Assembly: GCA_963573315.1 (NCBI GenBank)
Contig: OY752142.1
Span: forward strand, 2,294,001-2,358,000
From: Entomortierella parvispora
Lineage: Eukaryota > Mortierellomycota > Mortierellomycetes > Mortierellales > Mortierellaceae
DNA length: 64,000 bases
Direction of reading: 5' to 3'
Shown: piece by piece, positions 1 through 10,337 of the stretch
How the letters are laid out: every line of letters begins with the position of its first letter
Position numbering within the stretch: the stretch's first letter is position 1
The notes under the pieces: model-generated
The model's database searches: none
The model's input: the letters and a program-made list of their open reading frames with translations, nothing else
Told to the model about the DNA's origin: nothing
Program-made: the position numbers and the translations under genes

Positions 1-690
<690 letters not shown>

Positions 691-854
691 TCACCCAACT
701 CTGCTCCTCATTGTATCTTTTACTCAATAAAAAAAACTATGTGTCCTCGCTGGAGTGAGTGTGTATCAAGTGATGATGAGTGAAAAGGTGGTGATTACCG
801 TTTTTGCTAAAAAGAGAGTTGAAAAATGCTGAGAGTTCTAGTTGGTATTATTGC

Positions 855-2113
855 CTATGCACGAACAGGTTGTGAGAGTGCTGGAAGCGTAGAGTGTTCC
901 ATCGCCGACGAGGGGGGTTTTGAGACGGAGTTGGTGGTGGCATTGAAAATAGACCTCGTAGCCAAAAGGACGTCCTTGGCATTCTCCCAGTAGACAACGT
1001 TGGCCTTGACCAACTGGGGACGTTCCGTGATCTCCTTTTGCAATAACAAACCGCGACGCGCCAACACCACATCATTGCTATTAATACACCGTAGACAACG
1101 AACGATGTATCCAAAAATTAGAGTCGCGTCCAAATCTAGTTTCTCGCGTCAGTTTTTAGAAGGAGGTATTTGTCTTGTTACCTGTTAAGACGCGTTGAAG
1201 GGCAGAAGTCATTGGTAGAATCGCCCATGTAGATGACCTGATCCCAAGGATGAGAATCCATCAGCTTTTGTAACTCCTGACCCTTGCACAGGTTGGGCTC
1301 ACAGGGCAAAGGGCAACCATGAGGCTCCTTATCCAATCCATGGAACCGGACAACGTTCAATCGACCACGTTCATCGAACGATGCTGGGTTGGTGAGGATA
1401 CCAGTGAAGAGGGTGTCGATTTGATATGCCTATGAAAAGGAGTAAAGGGGTGATGTTAGGGTCATGATGGCAGCAAGCGTAGACTGAATTGAAAGATTTT
1501 TTCTAATCAACAACAACAACAACAACAACAACAACAAAAATCCTTGTGCAACTTGAGATGCTCAACAATAGTCTACCTTCAGCACTGTTTCGATATAAAC
1601 AGTATTGGCATCAGAGAGAATATACAAGTCCGATCCCTCGTCCTTCATCAAACGCAGAGCCTCGATCATGTCTGGCGCCTATGGAGGCCAAAGGAATAAG
1701 GAGCAACGTTAATGCGGGGATCAGAGCATGGAGTACAGAATCATCTTGAGTTCTAGCACGATGGATTTTGGTTTCTTACAAATGGAATCTGTGCAAGAGT
1801 CTTTTCGATTTGAGCCTGAGTCACACCGCGATCGTACAATTCACCCAACAGGCGCTGTCTACATGGTGAAGAAAGAATGCAGATTGCTGAATAAGAATGA
1901 AACGAAGAGAGAGAGAATAAAAGATAGCAAAATAAAGCCCATCATCTAAACGTACTGCAGATCAGTCCACTGGACCTTTCCGACAGAGACCAGCTGTTCT
2001 TGGTAAAGTTCTTCGCAGAGGTGTCGAAAGACCCAATTGTCAGAATCGGCCTCGATCAGGGTCCAGTCAAAGTCAAAGACAAATAAACGTTTAGCTTGGG
2101 ATCTGGAAGGCAT
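855..2113 (-). CDS. PHOSPHO1/PHOSPHO2-type HAD phosphatase
   Basis: Five exons: 1956-2113, 1780-1858, 1577-1678, 1182-1429, 855-1077 (270 codons, 269 aa). The ATG at 2113 is directly followed by a basic stretch and HAD motif I, FDFDWTLIEADSD (about residues 12-24). Later blocks are LYILSDANTVYIET (motif II region), the cysteine-bearing CPLPCEPNLCKG characteristic of PHOSPHO-type enzymes, and motif III/IV as YMGDSTNDFCP, where the usual GDGxND reads GDSTND. The family dephosphorylates small phosphomonoesters such as phosphoethanolamine, phosphocholine or pyridoxal phosphate in the cytosol; the substrate cannot be told from sequence. The fourth exon joins the fifth at ...STRLN|SNDVV, reproducing the family's DVVL.RRG block. 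The third intron (1430-1576) carries a CAA/AAC microsatellite. Confidence 0.85.
1508..1536. repeat. CAA microsatellite inside an intron
   Basis: About ten uninterrupted CAA/AAC units inside the third intron of the HAD phosphatase gene. Confidence 0.9.
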
Positions 2114-2980
2114 GGTGGATATGAAAGGGTAAGGAGGGCAAGGAAGAGAACTATCGTTGGAAACGAAATGCAAAGTGGAATAGAGATAAGACTGGAGTTG
2201 TGAGGAGTGGGGAGGGAAAGGAAGAGATGAGCAACAGTGCGAGTGAATGAATGAGGGAATGGGAGATGAGGATTGGAACAAAGGGTGCCTGGTCTCCACG
2301 CTCTTTATACGGTGCCTGTGCTCTCAGAGAGCGCGTGCTTTTTGTCCAAAGGGACCATGGCAGCCCTCTTGAGACACCTGGCTGCTGCACGACAGAAACT
2401 TGCAATAGCCTTGTCTTTAATCAATCGAAAAGGTTACTCAATCAGAACAAGAATAGAATGGCAAAAGTGGAGGACCGTCAAGAGTCCTGGGAAACATGCA
2501 GACCTACTCTGGACCCTCGATGACTCTTTGTTAGTCTAGTCTACAACACGTTATTGAGCCAGACAAACAATTTTGCCGAGATACATTCGTGCATGAAAAA
2601 AACCACGCAAGAAGAAGGTCCGCCAGCTGGTGTGGTTCCTCGACTGATAGGGGATGCCAGAAGCACGCTGTTGCTCTCTGGCAACCATTCGCCTAGATCC
2701 TTTTGGCTGTGTTTGTGCGGATGGTTGTTTGTTGTAGAAGACATGGGCGACTTTTTTGATAGGCTGACAACCTGTCTCTTGTCGGACCCGCTACACGTGT
2801 AATCAATCACATTTACAGCTCTGCAGCTCCTTCATTTTCGAATACAGCAGTAGACTAACTGCTATGTAACTAGTTACCGTAACCACTACATTCATATTGA
2901 AAGATATTTATTTATTTAGTCTGGTGAGGAAGAAAAGGGAAAGAGATCGACTGCAGAGATCAGCAAGCACAAATGCTTGC
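2114..2980. other. Intergenic region between HAD phosphatase and antizyme
   Basis: About 870 bp with only short unrelated ORFs in all frames. It holds the minus-strand TATA candidate near 2305 and an ACACGTGT palindrome near 2793. No gene recognised. Confidence 0.6.
2302..2309 (-). promoter_or_regulatory. Putative TATA box of the HAD phosphatase gene
   Basis: Minus-strand TATAAAGA about 190 bp upstream of the ATG at 2113. Position and sequence are plausible; not proven. Confidence 0.4.
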
Positions 2981-3994
2981 TTACAAATCTATGCCCATAA
3001 CCAGGTATTTTGGGTTGGCATTGGGAAGCACAGCGGGATGGACCATCTCAAAGCCTGCGTACATCAGTGTGCGAACAAGCTCGGCTGTTGTAGAATAAAC
3101 AGGAAAAATACTCGGTCAGTCAGCCAGTCTGAAAACTAGAAGGTCGAGAAGATCCAAGCGAGACAGATTCTGAAACATTCGCCACTTACCGATGTTGGGG
3201 TTACTCTTCTCGAGACAGAGGTGCACGGTTTGGCAACCAAGCTGTTCTTCGGCCAAGTCAAGTGCAGCAACGACACTCTAAAGTCAACAAGGAGTGGTAC
3301 GATAAAAATCAGTTAATGAATGTTCATGTAGACAATATCATCAAACGTTACGGCAGCAGACATACCTCTCGGATATCCATATCTTCCCAGCCATTGCCAC
3401 GCAAAAAGAGGGCACCTTCGGACACAAAGCCGAACCAGGTGTTCATCTTCGAGTCAGTCGAGGTGATGGTCAACCGTGCGTCAATCTTCACATCCTTTAG
3501 CTGATCCTCATTCGTTTCCAGACGGGTGTCCTTCTTCAGGACGGTGGGGTGGCCGGCATCCTCCATGGTGGAGGAACGGAACTGCTTCATGTCTTTGACA
3601 AACAAAGTAGTCTCCTCCTCCGAGATGCCGACCTGGCGAGTCTGCTCACAGGCCCTGCTGCCACTGAGGCCTGTGAGCTTCATCGCGCAATCATTAATAG
3701 CGATGTCAGGGCCGCCACTGTCCTCTGCCCTCCACTACATAAAAATGATATTAATGTTAGAAAAAGACCGAGTTTATGTCACACAAAGAGCACGATGGTG
3801 ATCAAGACACACTTACAAGTTGAATACACATAGCACTGAGACCCCCTCGCAGCCTCATCGGCAAAGCACACAGCCAAAACGTTAGTCTGCTGCATGCGGC
3901 GGACGGGAGCCGAGGCGAAATTCTCGAGCTGGTAATTGATGGCCATCATGCCATTACTACTAAAATTATTACTATTACTAATGAGGCCCGCCAT
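2981..3994 (-). CDS. OAZ: Ornithine decarboxylase antizyme (programmed +1 frameshift)
   Basis: Exons 3817-3994, 3366-3734, 3190-3277, 2981-3084. The ATG at 3994 opens ORF1 (68 codons), which stops at TGA 3706-3708 in exon 2. ORF2 is open in the +1 frame across that stop and through the last two introns; fused at CCC-T-GAC the product is 245 aa. ORF2 shows the antizyme core: KIDARLTITSTDSK, a tryptophan plus FGFVSEGALFLRG (the WxxVLSGGxLY region), SVVAALDLAEEQLGCQTVHL (FAVLLEFAEEQL region) and RTLMYAGFEMVHP (RTFSFLGFEIVRP region). Antizymes bind ornithine decarboxylase monomers, send them to the proteasome without ubiquitin, and block polyamine uptake; polyamines promote the frameshift, giving feedback. 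The 82-nt first intron ends only 23 nt before the shift codon. Confidence 0.93.
3705..3711 (-). promoter_or_regulatory. Antizyme +1 ribosomal frameshift site CCC-TGA-C
   Basis: On the minus strand ORF1 reads TGG CGG CCC TGA C. Skipping the T of TGA gives CCC GAC ATC GCT, which is exactly the frame that encodes the antizyme core. A sense codon followed by a UGA stop in the zero frame is the standard antizyme recoding arrangement; CCC in the P-site codon position is what is seen here. The intron phase was checked: exon 1 leaves one base, so the zero frame really does enter this TGA. Confidence 0.9.
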
Positions 3995-4198
3995 GATAGG
4001 TTTGCTGTCTTCGCTAAGCGGTGTGGAAACTGTGGGAAAAGGGGTTTGTAGATGTAGACGCTGAGAGATCAAAATTGATCGAGAGATGGTTTGAATCAGA
4101 TGGGATGGAAGAAAGAGATGATGATCTTTTTTTTTGTCAGCAGTCCGTCAAGAATACGCACCGATCAACAAAACCACCCCTTAAGTATGACATCATTG

Positions 4199-4206
4199 TC
4201 ACGTGA
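4199..4206. promoter_or_regulatory. TCACGTGA palindrome upstream of tRNA-Glu copy 1
   Basis: E-box type palindrome 69 bp before the tRNA and about 205 bp upstream of the antizyme ATG on the other strand. The same octamer lies 65 bp upstream of the second tRNA-Glu copy (32628-32635). Confidence 0.55.
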
Positions 4207-4267
4207 TTTAATATGCGATAATTACTGACCTAGCGGACAAAGAATAGTAACTGACATCTGAACAAGT

Positions 4268-4339
4268 TCCTAGTTGGTCCAGTGGTCAGGATTTGTCGCT
4301 CTCACCGACAAGGCCCGGGTTCGATCCCCGGACTGGGAA
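4268..4339 (+). tRNA. tRNA-Glu (anticodon CTC), copy 1
   Basis: A 72-nt cloverleaf: acceptor TCCTAGT pairs with ACTGGGA (one T-G pair), with A as discriminator. The anticodon arm TGTCG-CTCTCAC-CGACA places CTC at 34-36, and the T arm is CCGGG-TTCGATC-CCCGG. Internal A and B boxes are intact and a TTTTT run follows within 15 nt. No intron. An identical copy lies at 32693-32764. Confidence 0.95.
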
Positions 4340-4401
4340 TTCATTTTTGCCTCCTCTTGCTGCCGCACTAGCATTAAGGAAGTCCTTTGGCGCGAGAGCT
4401 C

Positions 4402-4943
4402 TATCCGCCGACCATGGGGGACTTTCCTTTTTGGGTCGCTTATCTGTCAATCCTGCCATTCTTTAACCGATCGACAGCTCTCTAAACCGCCGACTTCTCT
4501 GTTTCTTATTTGCCGAACAGTCTTTACAATCATACCCACCGATTGTACTCAAGAATCACGACTAGGCAAGACAAAGGGGAAGGAATTGGTGAAGGGAAGC
4601 GAGCTGAAGTCAGGGTTAAGGTGATTGAGAGAATGTGTTCAAGTTACTACGCGAAGACCCAAAACTGCGTTAAGGAGGACGCGACAACGCAACAGTACTG
4701 GTCGGTAGTTTAGGTGGTCAATAAGAACGATACGATATCAGAATGGTCGGCGGCTATGGAGATCTCGGTGTTTAAGGAATAGGCTGGTCGGCGGGTACGG
4801 AGAAGAAAAGTCGGCGGTTTAGAGAGGGGTCGGTTGTTAAAGGTCGATGGTTAAAGAATGGCAGGGTTGACAAATAAGCGACCCAAAAAGGAAAGCCCGC
4901 CATGGTCGGCGGAAAACTAACCACCGAGTAGGGTCGGCGGATA
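4402..4943. mobile_element. TA-flanked inverted-repeat element (MITE-like)
   Basis: Termini TCCGCCGACC (from 4404) and GGTCGGCGGA (to 4941) are perfect inverted copies, each bordered by TA. Behind them lies a much longer inverted repeat: about 95 bp from 4404 is repeated in reverse complement, with few mismatches, between about 4806 and 4913, including a second GGTCGGCGGA end at 4904-4913. The GTCGGCGG core recurs inside. No transposase ORF is present, so this looks like a non-autonomous fold-back element inserted 60 bp downstream of the tRNA-Glu. The TA borders suggest a Tc1/mariner-like mechanism, which is inference. Confidence 0.7.
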
Positions 4944-5051
4944 GATTAAATGGCTTTGGCGACTGACAATTATTTCATTTTTCATCCACAAGCACCATTG
5001 AGCACCATAACACGATCTTTTCATCCAAGCCATCGTCGCCTTGGTGTTTCT

Positions 5052-5990
5052 TTATTCCTCTTTTTTCTCTTCTTGTTCGATTTTCATAATGAAATCCAGT
5101 TCGTCGTTTGAGATTGGAAGAACAGAGAGACGACCACGGTTCAACAATCTCATGTTTTTGAGCTCCCGGTCCTTATACATTTGCATCTCCTTGAGCGTGA
5201 TAACCCTCCTCAACTTCCTATCAAACTTCACATCCACCTGGGGAGGGGAGGATTTCAGGTTATTTACATGTCGTTATGTCGTGGCTAAAGTACTTACTGA
5301 GAATCATTACAGGTTCTCTTACCATATACCAACGAGGATCATTCTCCGTAGATTTCGCATCATAGTATGGACTCGTAGAATCGAATGCAGTGTAATCTGG
5401 GTAAGACTCTCTTGCAACCTTGGCGAGGCCTATGATATGAGGCAGGGAATATTTAATAACCATAGTCGCGTTAAAAGTCTCTGCGTTTTTTGTTCCAAAC
5501 CGACTTCATACCGACAATTCCCGGCTCTTTCGTGTTGGAGTGATAGAACAATATTTTGTCTCCAATCTTCATGTTAAGCTTCATAAGATTCTTTGCCTCG
5601 TGGTTCCTCTGTTAGATAACGGATTTTCGTAGATTCTCAAAGAACAATTAGCAATTACACCAAAGGATAAAAAATGTCATGAAATGGAAGCGCGATTCTT
5701 ACAACTCCATCCCACTGTGAGGTAGAATCTTTTGATTTGATGAGATCGTCAATACTGAACGTGTCTGGCTCTGATTTCATCAGCCAAACACTTGTCCTAT
5801 CCGCCTTGTTCCCATTCACATTTTGATCCTTGGGAGTTTCGTCGACGTTCCCAGACTTCGAATTCTTCGTGGTTGCAGCCGTATCCACAGCTTTCGTGCC
5901 TTTGACTTTCTTGGCTGCCGGTGCATTAACCTCATTGCGCAAGGATCTCTGCTCGTTCGCATCAACCTGTCTCTTTGATCGGGTCTCCAT
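5052..5990 (-). CDS. THYN1: THYN1-like EVE-domain protein
   Basis: Exons 5703-5990, 5512-5608, 5323-5429, 5052-5237 (225 aa). The first 65 residues are basic and low-complexity with KKVK-type nuclear signals. The EVE (PUA-like) domain begins VWLMKSEPDTFSIDDLI (about 68-84) and continues through WDGVRNHEAKNLMKLNMKIGD, FYHSNTKEPGI, PYYDAKSTENDPRWYMVDV and LLNRGRLSVLPIS. These are hallmark blocks of thymocyte nuclear protein 1 and the fungal/bacterial EVE family, thought to bind modified nucleobases in nucleic acids. All splice phases agree. The ATG lies only 172 bp from the divergent eS27 ATG, so the two genes share a compact promoter. Confidence 0.92.
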
Positions 5991-6047
5991 GGTGGCCTAA
6001 TTGGAGGAATTAATGCATGCTCCCTCCCTCCTCCACATATCATATAT

Positions 6048-6053
6048 CACGTG
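6048..6053. promoter_or_regulatory. CACGTG in the THYN1/eS27 divergent promoter
   Basis: Single E-box hexamer within the 172-bp spacer between the two start codons; a pyrimidine-rich leader precedes the eS27 ATG. Confidence 0.45.
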
Positions 6054-6162
6054 CATTTGAAATTGGTGGCGTGCCGACCGCAGTTTTTTTTTTTTTTCTC
6101 CTGGTGGTCTCGTCTTCACACCTTTTCTTTTCTCCTCATCCACTACAAGACTACACACGACC

Positions 6163-6503
6163 ATGACTCTCGCTGAAGATATCCTCAACCCATCCGCCTC
6201 TAAGCAATCCCAAGCTCACAAGCTCAAGCGCACTGTCCAAAGCCCAGACTCGTTCTACATGGACGTCAAATGCTCTGGCTGCCACACTATCACCCCTCTC
6301 TTCTCCCATGCCGATACCGTCGTCAACTGCCCAAAGTGCAATATGGTTCTCTCCTAGCCCACTGGAGGACTTGCCAAGCTGTCCGAAGGTAATGACAAAA
6401 TGCATGACTAGCAAAAAAATATCAAAGCTGCTGAGCTGTGCTGACTCGTTCATTCTTGACCGACGGTATTGCAGGTGTCTCTTTCCGCAAGAAGCCCCAA
6501 TAA
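6163..6503 (+). CDS. RPS27: 40S ribosomal protein eS27, interrupted by an in-frame TAG
   Basis: Exons 6163-6388 and 6475-6503 encode 84 residues of eS27 with normal length and intron phase. The start MTLAEDILNPSA, the C4 zinc-ribbon (CSGCHTITP and NCPKCNM) and the end PTGGLAKLSEGVSFRKKPQ all match the family. However codon 65 (6355-6357) is TAG where animal relatives have Gln (CAG) just before PTGG. Taken literally the protein ends after 64 residues and lacks the conserved tail. Downstream coding, the donor at 6389 and the acceptor before 6475 are all intact, so the break is a single C-to-T difference. It could be a sequencing error, a recent nonsense allele of a duplicated gene, or readthrough. 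eS27 sits on the 40S subunit. Confidence 0.88.
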
Positions 6504-6637
6504 GTCGCTTGTACAACCGTACGGGCAAGAGCTGTCCGATCATATCGATCCAGATGTGTACATAAAGCCAATGATATTGTTTTTTTTTGAAGTAAAAAAA
6601 AATGGTAGGCTACTTTTTTTTTAAGGTCTCGTTTGTT

Positions 6638-8037
6638 TTATTGCAGCTGCCTGTTCTTCTCGGAAAAGACAGCCTCCTTCTTTTCCTTCTGGTCTTGCTG
6701 CGGCTGCTGCGATCTTTTCTTGTTTGGTGTCAGGAAACGCCTCATCAAGGACTCAATCATCTTGTAGAACCAAAACAGGTTTAGGGTATTGAGTACCACA
6801 TTAGCAGCGCTGTAGATCACAATGAGATGCCAAGGGACCTGAGCAATCACTGGCATCACATTGAGATAGGTTTGGTAGGACATGTAAAGTCCAAATACAA
6901 TCCTTGCTCCAAAAAAGACAGTCAGCAGCACAATGCCGTTGATCAACTGGTAGATTGTTCCTGTCATACCCAGCTTGTCCATGAACCTAACCATTGAGGA
7001 GATGCAGAGAGAGAGAGAGAGAGAGCAAGATTTCATTAATGAAGCTGTCTATATCGCTTCCACCAAGGACTTCGCATGAAACCCCTTTGATAATTACCAG
7101 TGGATGTTGAGGAAAGGTGTGCTTAGCTCAAACATCAAAAAGACACTACCATAGTATTGCAAAAACGGACGCTATTCCAGGATATGTGACAGTTAGTTCT
7201 ACGGTTCAGGTTACTGCGTCCTGTCTACTTCATGGAGAACATCAAGAACAGGCGTACAAAACTGAAGATAAAGACGCTGAAGGAGCAGAGGCCATGGAAG
7301 ACAAAGCCCACGCCAAACTCCTTGACATGTCGGATGCTGTGGAGCGTGTCCCATAGAAAGTATCTAAGTAGAAATAGAGCAATTGGCCTTAGTCATTGCC
7401 ATTTAGAGCCAACTTTCTAACTTTGGCCAGGTCCTGTGTAGAAAGGGTGTGGCCACCGCCATGACCACGATTTTTGGGAACACAAAAGCGCAACGCCTCA
7501 ATCGACCCCCCCAACCAAATCATAAGTTAAACGGAGAGTCGACCTTCGACCTCCGTTTTCACCTTTTCAAAGGATAAACTGACTGGAGGAGAATCGAGAA
7601 AGAGAGAGCATGATTAAGCCACATATCAATTATATTCCTTACCCGCATGCAACGGCATACACTTGTCCGCCATAGAAGTCATAGCCAAAGATTTTGTTCT
7701 GAAGGAGCGCCTCATTCCACAGTAATGGGGCTGACAACAGGACGATGGAGACGGCATGAACAGTAGAGACGACATGCACTAAACATAAATGATGAAAGAG
7801 AGAATGGCTGTTAAACTAGGGCCTCCAACCAGACTCCTCATCGTAATGAGTGATGAAGTTACCATCCCAGTTGAGTTTCTTGGTGCCAAGCAACTTATGG
7901 TAAGTTTCTGGAAAGAGGAGTGGACTAATCGCCTGCGACAACTGCACAATGATAGAGCAGGCGAGTGCTGAATATAACAAGGTCGTCCAGTGGTGCTCCA
8001 GTGCGGAAACACCGAGGGTATCGAATATACTGGTCAT
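6638..8037 (-). CDS. TLC-domain membrane protein (TLCD4/TMEM56-like)
   Basis: Exons 7863-8037, 7643-7778, 7258-7363, 7098-7171, 6638-6986 (279 aa). Hydrophobic segments alternate through the protein: WTTLLYSALACSIIVQL near the start, then VHVVSTVHAVSIVLL, YFLWDTLHS, FVFHGLCSFSVFIFSF, the FLQYYGSVFLMFELSTPFLN block, LGMTGTIYQLINGIVLLTVF and a last segment before a basic, KKxx-rich C-terminus. These are signatures of the TRAM/LAG1/CLN8 fold as found in TMEM56/TLCD4 proteins rather than ceramide synthases (no Lag motif HxxxHH-type site seen). Likely an ER/Golgi membrane protein involved in lipid handling; the exact activity is unknown. Five-exon model supported by phase at every junction. Confidence 0.85.
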
Positions 8038-8405
8038 GACCAAGTCTTTATAAATATGTAAGAAGGAATGAAGGTAGAAGGAAAGAATTGAAATAGAAGA
8101 ACAGCAAAATAGTGTAACAACAGCCCTGAAAACGTACAGGGACTGGTTCCTGGGAGAGGGCTCGGAATAGTTTCACCCGACTTGCCATCTCTTTTCCCTG
8201 CCCCGCACCACTTGGCCTCAGCAGAGTTGCTTGCTCTCGCTCTTTGGAAATCAAATGAAAATTTCGGCCAGCAAGCTACGAGTCTGGACTGTGGAGCACG
8301 GAGCACGGTCAGATCGCAATTGCACGTTCAATTGAACACGGTAGATTTCAAATTTTTGGAGGTGTTTTATTTTCATCCCGCATATCATTTCACAGTTTTC
8401 CTCAT

Positions 8406-9615
8406 CTACGCGTCGTTCGAGTGGCCAATGATCTTTGTCAACTCTATGAAAGCGGGATAAAAGGCAAAGGTTAGTAGTTGCCAATCTCGGTAGCTCGGTA
8501 ACGGATCAGGTAACGGATCAGCAAAGCATATTATAACAGGAAACTCACGCTCAAACTTGATGTTCTCAGTCAACACAGTGGTCTTTGCCTCGTTATCCTT
8601 GTTCACGGGGATTGACACGACGCCGTTGGCCTCGCTCCATCCTTGAGCCTTGATAAAGTCTGAGAGGGCCTGGCCCTTCAAGTGGAGGTATGAGCCCAAG
8701 TTCTCAGTCTCGATCGACTGGAAAGTCATAGCGACGGCGTTGGCAATGTCTATTCAGAGAGAGAGAGAGAGTTTGCAAATAACTCAAAGGTAAGACTTTG
8801 CTCCATGTCTATGCCTTAGGGTCACCCATGTCAAGGCTTAATCAGATAAGACGTACTGGCGCGAATGGAATCCTCGAATCCAACAACCTCGGATGTCAAC
8901 TCCTTGTAGATATCATCGCCCTCGTAGACTCTCCAGAATTCAGCGAAGCGAGCCTGCTCGATCAAGTCTTGAAGAGCAACCAAGTGAACAACAGGCTCCT
9001 CTGCGACCATCTGCTCGTTCAAGAGATACAAGCACAAGTTGAAATCAGGCTCGGGAAGGGTGGTGAGAGCCTTGACCAAGATGTTGTTGACAACCTGGTC
9101 GTTGGTCAAATGGGCGTTAAACTGGTACCTGTATAATGAAATTGATAATAAAAAGAGTCAGGAGGAGACGAAGAAGTGGGCCTGGGGCGTCACGTCAGAA
9201 GAGATATCATTATCGCTCGACGTCTGGGCAGAATTGTTGCCAGACTTGATTTTTTTTCCCAAGTAGGTAATCTTGGCCTTCCCAGTATCCATCTCATTAA
9301 AAAGTCCTTCGCCATAAAGTATTGCATCTTTTCCCCTGCACTGCCTAGTTTGGTGAATGAGTGCGCAAGAGCTCTGTGCCGCCAGTCCATGAATATCCTG
9401 AGATCTGAAGGTATCTACTTATCAGAGGATAGTCTACTGTATGTTTCTTACAACTTGAGGATGGCGAGGTTGGCCATGGCATCGCATTCCTTGTTGGCGC
9501 ACTGTGTGGCAAGGTATTCCTCGAGGATGGAGACGTTGTCCGGGTTGTATCTGTCGACGCCATCGATGAGTGACTGGATGACCTCAGGGCGAGTGGAGGG
9601 GGTGCTACGGGCCAT
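8406..9615 (-). CDS. EIF3K: Eukaryotic initiation factor 3 subunit K
   Basis: Exons 9452-9615, 8857-9128, 8549-8749, 8406-8443 (224 aa, close to the roughly 220 of animal eIF3k). It begins MARSTPSTRPEVIQ and continues DGVDRYNPDNVSILEEYL, matching human GIDRYNPENLATLERYV, then ANLAILKLYQFN, VKALTTLPEPDFNLCLYLL, FAEFWRVYEGDD and GFEDSIRANIANAV. The C-terminal winged-helix part (LSDFIKAQGWS) follows. eIF3k is a non-core subunit of the 43S-recruiting eIF3 complex and is absent from budding yeast, so its presence is consistent with an early-diverging fungus. The first intron (9129-9451) is unusually long for this window, 323 nt, with nothing recognisable inside. Confidence 0.92.
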
Positions 9616-10337
9616 GATGCTGGATGTAAGGTGATGGATAGGGTGATGGGATAGAATCGAGATGCACGTCCGTTGTATAATGTCGAAACTGGGCATTCAG
9701 CGCCCTGACAAATGTCAAGTTTGGCTCCAAAAATCAAAACAAACGTCTTTATTAAGGGGTTGGCCACCAAAGTGCGCATCCTTGAGATTGAATTTCAGAA
9801 GGAGCAAGAGCTCGAAGAACACGACACACTCGCAGCAAATGGCCTCTTTGCTGCACGGGCGTAAAGTGGGCACTGCAGCTGTTCACAGGCAGAGTGCACA
9901 CAAGGTAAGATCGTGGTTCTCCCCAGAGAATCACAGTGCTTTTCGAAATATGGTCGATAATCAATAGAAACATATTAAATAGCTCCATCGAAGTAAAAAT
10001 AACTGGTGCAATGCTAACTTGCCGATCTGTAGAAGTTTTGAACCCAGAGCTGACGAAGACGCCGATCTGGACACTCCTCCAAGATCAATAATAATAATGA
10101 CAACTTTGTATCCTCGTCAGCAGCTCGACGCAGCAAGATGCGTGAAAATGAACAAAAACTCACGTGATCTGTACTTCTCGCCACTCGCCAGACGCTTTGC
10201 CTTCACCCTTTGCTCACACTTTTTTCTGTAAGTTCTTTCACAGCTAGACGTTGACATTCCCTCTCCTTAAAAAACGAACAAGCGCGCACTATAGACAGCA
10301 CGACTGGAGAGCAGGCATCCTCACAACTCACGAGAAG
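9616..10337. other. Divergent intergenic region eIF3K / ZDS
   Basis: About 720 bp shared upstream region. It includes TCACGTGA at 10160-10167. No additional gene seen. Confidence 0.6.
10160..10167. promoter_or_regulatory. TCACGTGA palindrome upstream of the ZDS-like gene
   Basis: Palindromic E-box 171 bp upstream of the ATG at 10338; same octamer as at 4199, 23408 and 32628. Confidence 0.5.

Noticed and set aside
5041-5577. 178-codon plus-strand ORF
   Set aside because: Runs across exons and introns of the minus-strand THYN1 gene, which has strong family similarity.
6340-6362. Reading CTCCTAG in eS27 as an intron acceptor to avoid the TAG
   Set aside because: Any such intron would delete the conserved zinc-ribbon and there is no matching donor; all neighbouring codons align to the family without a gap.
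10251-10337. Upstream in-frame ATG for the ZDS-like protein
   Set aside because: Extends into a region before the leader with no family similarity; the ATG at 10338 is preferred, though the longer form cannot be excluded.
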